From Hibiscus mutabilis (taxonomy: Eukaryota > Streptophyta > Magnoliopsida > Malvales > Malvaceae), in contig CM033745.1 of NCBI GenBank assembly GCA_019671005.1, positions 46,433,241 through 46,497,240 on the forward strand: DNA of 64,000 nucleotides, in the 5' to 3' direction. The notes under the pieces are model-generated. The model did not search any database, was not told where the DNA came from, and saw only the letters and a list, made by a program, of their open reading frames with translations. Made by a program: the position numbers and the translations under genes. This document shows positions 57,816 through 64,000 of the stretch, piece by piece. How positions within the stretch are numbered: the first letter of the stretch is position 1; the number at the start of each line of letters is the position of its first letter.

Positions 57816-59464
57816 ATGACCCAAGGAAGACCCGAAGAACCCCTAACACCTATAGTACCTGAAAACGAGCACTTGTTTCACCAAAGAAGACGCATATAAG
57901 AAGCCTTAAGAACCATGTATAGAGGTGGCAATCAAGGGAATCAAGTAGATGAAAATCTAGAATTGTAGCTCCCGTGATTCAAGCAGCTCATTTTGAACTC
58001 AAGCCCGTAATGTTCAATATGTTGAATTCCATTGGGCAATTTGGTGGATCACCTCATGAAGATGCAAGACAACACAATCGAGCATTTTTGGAAGTATGTG
58101 ATTCTTTCCGACAACAGGGTGTTCATGAAGATGTATTGAAGCTCAAGCTATTTCCTTATTCTTTGTGTGATCGAGCACGAGCTTGGTTGAGTGGAGTACC
58201 AGTCGATTCTATGGAATCATGGTCAGATCTGTGCAAAAGTTTTTTGCTACGATATAATCCACCTAACATGAACACTCAGTTGAGGAATGACATAGCCTCC
58301 TTTCGTCAAGCTAATGACGAGTCAATGTACGAGTGTTGGGATAGATATAAGGGACTGCTCTGCAAGTGCACAAATCATGGATTTCAAGAATGAACGCAAG
58401 TTGTCATGTTCTACAATAGTGTCAATGCTCCCACAAGGATGATGTTGGATGCTTCAGCAAATGACACTTTGCTGGACAAGTCACCTCAAGAAGTATTTGA
58501 TATCCTTGATAGGATCGCAAACAATGACTACCAATTTCCTACTTCGAGACTTAGTACGAGAAGAAGAACTCATGGGACACGTGAGCTCGACAACAATGAA
58601 TCGGTTTCAGCCCAATTGTTGGCCATTACCACCATGCTAAAGAATCTCCAATGTTTGAGTGAGGTGAAGGAAGCAAAAGTGGTCACTGCTTGTGTTTGGT
58701 GTGATGGAACCCATCATGTGAGCGAGTGTCCTAAAAATCACGAGTCTACCAACTATGTAGGAAACTTTAACATGAATAATCACAACCCCTACTCAAACAC
58801 TTATAATCCAGGGTGGCATCAACATCCTAATCTTGCTTGGGGGAATTAAGGAAACCACAATGCTGGCAGCTCGAGTAGGCATCATAATCAGACTGAATCC
58901 CAAGGTTTCTAGTAGAATATGCCATGGCAAAATGACAACAAGGGTTCCACCTCTTCATTGAACAACAGTTCCTTGGAAGCTACTTTCCAAGATTTTATGT
59001 CAACCACGAAGGCTTTATTCCAAGACCATGCAACGTCTATAAAGAGCCAAGATGCATTGCTTCAAAGCCATAGCTCTTCCTTGAAGGCTTTGGAAACCCA
59101 AATAGGACAGATTGCACAAGCTCTGCATGCTCGGCCTCAAGGTAGTTTGCCTAGTGATATTAAAGTCACTAAAAATCATGGCAAGGAGCAGTGTAGTGCA
59201 CTCAATTTGAGGAGTGACACCCAACTTAACAAAGAAGATAAGTTTAGGGGAAAGAAAGATGAAGACCCCAACCCTAAATCTGTGGCTAAAGAATCAGCTT
59301 TGCAAGAAGAGTCAGCTCAAGAAGGGAAAGAGAATGATGGCTCGACAAACGAACCTGCTGATGGAGAACAGAATATTGCTATAGCAAAGGAAAGATCCCC
59401 ACCAGTGGAGGAAGAAGTCAGACCCCCCACCCTTCCCTCAACGGTTGAAGAAGCAAAAAGATGA
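57816..59464 (+). pseudogene. Athila gag, broken
   Basis: It starts ATGACCCAAGGAAGACCCGA at 57816 and stops after 27 codons (57897-57899). A frame change near 57965 restores gag: LNSIGQFGGSPHEDARQHNR, RARAWLSGVPVDSMESWSDL, then YECWDRYKGLL. In-frame stops follow at 58391 (TGA), 58847 (TAA) and 58912-58917 (two TAG). A VWCDGTHHVSECPKNH motif resembles the zinc-knuckle-like part, and the C-terminal region (58919-59464) has SLKALETQIGQIAQALHARP, typical of Athila gag. Confidence 0.8.
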
Positions 59465-60130
59465 CCTTCAATTCAAAAAATTTGTAGATATTCTTGACCA
59501 GTTGCATATCAATGTCCCATATCTGGAGGCCATTGACCAAATGCCTACATATGCTAAGTTTCTCAAGGATATTGTCACCAAGAAAAGAAGGGTTGAGGTA
59601 TGAGACTATTGCTACAACAAAAGAATGCTACTCCGTATTGAGCAATTTGCCACCCAAAAGGAGTGATTCGGGCAGCTTCATCATTCCATGCTCTATAGGA
59701 GAAAATTATGTCGGAAGAGCTTTGTGTGACCATGGGTCTAGTGTCAATCTAATGCCCAAGTCAGTCTTTATGAAGCTTGGAATGGGAGATGCAAGACCCA
59801 CCACCTTAATCTTGCAACTAGTGGATTGATCTCATGTCTGTCCGAAAGGAAAGATAGAAGATGTGGTCAAGGTGGGCAAATTTGTCTTCCTAGCTGATTT
59901 CCTCATCCTCGATTATGAAGTAGATGACAAAGCACCTATTATCTTGGGACAACCTTTCTTGGCAATTGGTCTAATTATAATTGACTATGAAAAGGGTGAG
60001 TTCACCATGAGGGTGGCTGACTAGAGGGTGACTATAAATGTCTTCAACGCCCTCAAATATATGGATGAATATGAGGAGTGTCAACACATAGATGCTATGA
60101 TAGAAGAGGAAGCTGCAGAATTATGCTGCA
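59465..60130 (+). pseudogene. Athila aspartic protease, broken
   Basis: After a frame change the text reads KKFVDILDQLHINVPYLEAI, FIIPCSIGENYVGRALCDHG and SSVNLMPKSVFMKLGMGDAR. The catalytic motif is D-H-G-S-S; D-L-G-A-S is the usual form in this lineage, so a changed residue follows the catalytic Asp. PIILGQPFLA and IDYEKGEFTMRV follow in frame after a stop at 59827. Another stop is at 60022. Confidence 0.75.
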
Positions 60131-61290
60131 ACAATTTTGTGGAAATAAGGACTATGTGAAACTTAATGAGGAAGACAATGACAAGCTTGAGGATTTCCCA
60201 TCGGAGGTGCAACAGTCCAGCTTGATCATTTCTAGACCAGGTACGCATTTCGAACCTTTAAATTTTGATGAATTTGTCCCTCCTAAATCCTCACTTGAGC
60301 ATTCTCCCACTTTAGAGTTGAAGCCATTACCTTTACATCTTAAATATGCTTATTTGGGTAGTAATGAGACTTTGCCTGTGATAATCTCTTCTAGTCTAAC
60401 CCCTAAGCAAGAATGTAGCTTGATAAATAAGTTATCTCAACATAAGAAGGCTCTAGGGTGGACTATGGCTGATTTGAAGGGTATAAGCCCTACTATTTGT
60501 GTGCACAAAATTTGCTCGAAGAATGTCACAACAATTCTGTTGAACCCCAAAGAAGGCTCAATCTAGTCATGAAGAAGGTGGTGATGAAGGAGATAATCAA
60601 ATGGCTCGATGCGAGAGTTATCTACCCTCATATTCATTGATCAAATGCTAGATCGATTGGCGAGCAAATCCTTCTACTGTTTCCTTGACGGATATTTAGG
60701 GTACAACCATATTGCTATAGCACCAAAAGATCAAGAGAAGACAACCTTCACTTGCCCTTACGATACTTATGCATTTTGACGGATGCCCTTTGGGCTTTGC
60801 AATGCTCCAGCTACTTTTCAAAGGTGCATGTTGGCCATCTTTTCTGATATGGTTAAAGAATTTTTGGAGATCTTCATGGATGATTTTTCAGTCTCCGGAG
60901 ATACTTTCGAATCATGTTTGGGCAACTTGGGCAAGGTACTTAAGAGATACGAAGAAGCAGACCTAATGTTCAATTGGGAGAAATGTCATTTTATGGTGAC
61001 CAAAGGGACTGTTCTAGGCCACAAAATCTCGCAAAAGGGGATAGAGGTGGACAAGGCCAAGGTTGAAGTAATCGAGAAGCTCCCACCACCTACCACAGTA
61101 AACGGAATTCGGAGTTTCTTGGGGCATGCTGGCTTTTATAGGAGGTTTATTAAGGACTTCTCCAAAATCTCCAAGCCATTATGTAATTTGCTTCAGCAAA
61201 ATCAGCCCTTCATCTTTGATGCAGAATGCTACAGCGCATTTAAGAAACTCAAGGAGAAGCTTATCTCGGCGCCCATAGTTGTTCCCCTAG
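60131..61290 (+). pseudogene. Athila reverse transcriptase with internal deletion
   Basis: It opens with HKKALGWTMADLKGISPTIC, then changes frame near 60560. At about 60640 the text jumps from WLDARVIYPH to a QMLDRLASKS-like stretch and YCFLDGY. The block between, about 70-80 residues with the usual VPKK and CIDYRKLN motifs, is absent. The rest is good: MPFGLCNAPATFQRCM, EIFMDDFSVSGD (the FMDD catalytic motif) and SFLGHAGFYRRFIKDFSKIS. The deletion and stops rule out activity. Confidence 0.8.
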
Positions 61291-61811
61291 ATTGGACCTC
61301 ACCATTTGAGTCGATGTGTGACGCAAGTGACTACGCAGTAGGGGCAACATTTGGACAACATCGAGGTAAACTTTTCCATGTTATTTATTATGCTAGCCGT
61401 ACCTTGAATGATGCACAAATAAATTATACAACCACTGAAAAAGAACTACTAGCCGTTGTGTTTGCCTTTGATAAGTTTAGGGCATACTTGATAGGCACTA
61501 AGGTCATTATACACACCGATCATTCTGCTATAAAGTACTTAGTGACTAAAAAGGATGCTAAACGTAGACTTATTAGGTGGATACTACCTTTGCAAGAGTT
61601 TGACTTGGAAGTTAAGGATAGAAAGGGTTGTGAGAATCAAGTTGCTGACCATCTTTCTAGGATAGAAAATAAGGCTGAAAACAATGAGGAATTAGAGATT
61701 AAGGAAGAATTCCCTGATGAGAAAATATTATATGCTACAACAATTCCATGGTATCATGATATGGTTAACTTTCTTGTTAGTGGTGTTTTTCCTCCTGATT
61801 TGAATAGCTAG
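61291..61811 (+). pseudogene. Athila RNase H
   Basis: In frame with the RT tail: MCDASDYAVGATFGQHRGK, NYTTTEKELLAVVFAFDKFR, IIHTDHSAIKYLVTKKDAK and QVADHLSRI. The D, E, D residues are present. The frame ends at TAG 61809-61811; in intact relatives it runs on into integrase. Confidence 0.8.
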
Positions 61812-63031
61812 GGTAAAAAGAAGTTCAGGCATGACGTGTGATTCTACTTTTGGGACGAGCCCTATTTGTTCAAGCAATGTGCTGACCAAATGATTAGGAG
61901 ATGTGTCCTTGAAGAGGAGCAAAAGGAGATTTTATTTCATTTCCATTCATCTTCATGTGGAGGGCATTTTGGAGGAACTAGAACTGCTGCAAAGGTCCTA
62001 CAATCAAGATTCTATTGGCCCACACTTTTCAAAGATGCACATGAATTCGGCAAGGCATGCGATAGATGCCAAAGGACGGGGAACATTTCTCGAAGACACG
62101 AAATGCCATTGCAAAAAATTCTGGAGGAGGAACTCTTTGATGTATGGGGAATTGATTTCATGGGACCTTTCCCATCATATTTCAAAGATCTCTACATCCT
62201 ATTAGCTGCTGACTATGTGTCGAAATGGGTTGAAGCAATAGTTACATCGAAGAATGACTCCAAGACTGTTTTGAAGTTCCTTCACAAGAACATCTTCACA
62301 AGATTTGGAACCCCAAGAGCCATCATAAGTGATGAAGGAACCCACTTTGACAATAGGATCATTGCTAAAACATTACAGAGGTATGGAGTGAGGCATAAAA
62401 TTTCTACGACATACCACCCTCAGACCAATGGCCAAGCTGAAATCTCGAATCGAGAGATTAAGCTGATTTTAGAAAAATTAGTTAACCCCAAGAGGAAAGA
62501 TTGGTCTCCAAAACTTGATGAAGCACTGTGGGTGTATCGAACAACCTTCAAGACACCCTTGGGAATGTCTCCATTCAAGCTTGTCTATGGCAAGGCTTGT
62601 CACCTTCCCATTGAACTCGAATATAAGGCCTATTGGGCAATCAAAAATCTCAACATGGATGCCCAACTAGCTGGAGAAAAAAAGGCTTTTAGAGTTGAAT
62701 GAGATGAAGGAATTTAGGGCCCAAGCTTACGAGAATGCGCGCCTCTATAAGAAGAAGACTAAGAAGTGGCATGACAAACACATTTTGCCACGACATTTCT
62801 CAGAAGGTCAAAAAGTCCTTCTCTACAATTCTCGTCTTTAGCTCTTCTCAGTCAAGCTGAAATCACGATGGTCTGGCCCTTTTATTGTGCACAAGGTTTA
62901 CCCTCATGGTGCCGTGGATATTAAAAAACTAGATGATGACACCATCTTCAAGGTAAATGGTTAGAGATTGAAGAACTATAATAGATCCCCGATCATGCGA
63001 GACAAATCCTCCATGCTTCTCAATGATCCAT
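61812..63031 (+). pseudogene. Athila integrase, broken at its C-terminus
   Basis: The zinc domain shows HFHSSSCGGHFGG and CDRCQRTG (H2C2 pattern). The catalytic core has WGIDFMGPF, ISDEGTHFDN and NGQAEISNREIK, giving D, D, E. YRTTFKTPLGMSPFKLVYGK and ELEYKAYWA follow. A frame change after a run of seven A at 62679-62685 shifts the tail; FRAQAYENARLYKKKTKKWH and SGPFIVHKVYPHGAVDIKK continue in another frame with stops at 62839 and 62963. Two stops precede it in the 61809-61841 stretch. Confidence 0.85.
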
Positions 63032-63650
63032 AAGAGTTTGCACCCCTTCTCCTTTCTATTTTGCTATAGCATTTTCTGTTTTTAATGTTCATAAATAAAT
63101 TTATTATTGTTTTTAACTCTTTGTTCCTTAGTCTTTTATTTTGTCTCATGCCTTTTTGTTTTCTTTAATATGTTTTGTCAGTTCCGCCCCCATGGTCACA
63201 GGTGGCAGGCTAAGGTTTCATGCAGGTTTGGCGCAACTTTAATTTAAGATGGGCTTTGTCCTTTTTCCATATAAGGGAAGTTATAAAGCCAAAATATTTC
63301 CTATGTTTTGGGGGCGGCATTAAAAAGGTAAAAAGGGAGGGATTTTATTCCCATCACAACTTTTCAAACCCTAGCTCATCATTACCCTTCAATATTCACT
63401 CCCCTACTTTTTGCTTTTCATTAAACCCTTGTCATATCTTTTTTCTTCCCCATAACTCGAAACCGACATCAACACCCTTCTCTCTCCTATAACTTGTGTT
63501 AGTTACCCTTCCTTAAACTTCCAATCCCATAACTTTCCATTTTTTCTTTTATTCCCTTAAACTCCACTTCTTCATCTTCTCTACCAAACCTGCTCAGACT
63601 TCCCCCAAAACCTTAAGTGTTTTAGAAATCGCTACCCTCACATTGAAACG
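63032..63650 (+). other. Spacer behind Athila integrase
   Basis: Pyrimidine-rich, no coding. This is the long untranslated stretch between pol and the 3' ORF. The frame 63220-63492 has no family character. Confidence 0.55.
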
Positions 63651-64000
63651 ATGGCTCGCTACAAAAATGTCACTAGCGCTTCCAGTAGTGCCCAAGACCA
63701 ACCAACCATTGAAATCAAAAAGTTCTTCGACGAAGAAGCAAAGAAACAATTCCAACAGATCAAAGATCGCAAGGTCTACCCGGAACAAGGCCTGGAAGTT
63801 TCATTGGAAGGGGAAAAAGGCTTCGACAAAAAAGCCCTAGATGTCATCGCTAAGCATGACCGGAGGACCTTTGTCCAACACCCTAGCGACATCTCCGTCG
63901 CCTTGGTCAAGGAGTTCTATGCTGACTTGACGAGTCCCACCCAAGCTGCCATTTATGTACGAGAGGAACAAATTAAACTTACTGTTGGTGCAATCAACAA
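63651..64000 (+). CDS. Athila 3' ORF, putative plant transposon protein domain (partial)
   Basis: ATG at 63651 opens a frame without stops to the window end (116 codons seen). It begins MARYKNVTSASSSAQDQPTI and continues through KFFDEEAKKQFQQIKDRKVY to VALVKEFYADLTSPTQAAIY and VREEQIKLTVGAIN. The last part matches the start of the domain called putative plant transposon protein, found in the ORF behind integrase of Athila elements. Its role is unknown. It is the one part of this element still open in the window. Confidence 0.75.
   Translation, partial: MARYKNVTSASSSAQDQPTIEIKKFFDEEAKKQFQQIKDRKVYPEQGLEVSLEGEKGFDKKALDVIAKHDRRTFVQHPSDISVALVKEFYADLTSPTQAAIYVREEQIKLTVGAIN

Larger units (their letters stand above)
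56096..64000 (+). mobile_element. Athila-lineage Ty3/gypsy element, decayed, runs off the window
   Basis: Order on the plus strand: LTR (to about 57676), PBS 57690-57707, gag, protease, RT, RNase H, integrase, a long spacer and a further ORF that is still open at 64000. A 3' ORF behind integrase is characteristic of Athila. Multiple stops, frame changes and an RT deletion make it non-functional. The left LTR edge is unresolved: TGTCAGGC at 56096 is one candidate, but sequence up to 56600 could belong to the older LTR. Confidence 0.8.

Overview
The window is nuclear DNA from a flowering plant. It has short exons with GT-AG introns, plant-only families (a P-class PPR protein, a GH17/X8 glucanase, an OCT7-type carrier) and, above all, stacked LTR retrotransposons. 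Retroelement coding styles (a Tat element with a DUF7745-type gag N-terminus, SIRE, Athila, very long TGTAAY-starting LTRs) resemble those of cotton and other Malvaceae. That placement is inference from memory, not a search result.

Layout. 1-11.85 kb: 5' part of a decayed Tat-lineage Ty3/gypsy element on the minus strand (gag with DUF7745 and coiled coil, protease, RT, two RNase H domains, PBS, LTR). 11.87-13.54 kb: 3' end of a SIRE-type copia element. 13.61-17.90 kb: a 4.3-kb solo-LTR-like insertion with a perfect 5-bp target duplication. About 18.2-24.1 kb: 3' part of a second Tat-type element, plus strand, with a ~50-bp tandem array before the PPT and LTR. 24.1-30.56 kb: the first host-gene island, all on the minus strand. 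It holds a PPR gene whose first 3-codon exon, first intron and N-terminus look like eEF1B-gamma, the last two exons of a broken RABD-type Rab GTPase, and a second eEF1B-gamma exon-1 remnant.

32.1-45.1 kb is transposons inside transposons: a foldback MITE cut by a 10.1-kb long-LTR element (PBS for initiator Met tRNA, target duplication CCTAA), whose 5' LTR is cut in turn by a 1.5-kb copia-type solo LTR (target duplication TAGTA). Next comes a long-TIR Mutator-like element containing a hAT-like element. 46.09-48.70 kb: an intact five-exon MFS carrier (OCT7/nicotinate-transporter type). 49.98-51.09 kb: a foldback Mutator-like element with tRNA-like modules in its arms. 51.69-53.72 kb: an intact two-exon GPI-anchored beta-1,3-glucanase. 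54.3-55.1 kb: foldback MITEs. 55.1-64.0 kb: a long-LTR fragment followed by an Athila element on the plus strand that is inactivated by stops, frameshifts and an RT deletion and runs off the window end.

Only three host genes look intact: the PPR chimera, the OCT7-like carrier and the GH17 glucanase. They do not form a pathway. The most notable signals are the eEF1B-gamma/PPR chimera with its second eEF1B-gamma remnant and Rab fragment, the base-exact nested insertions, and a GTATCGATAC-like motif recurring in unrelated retroelements.
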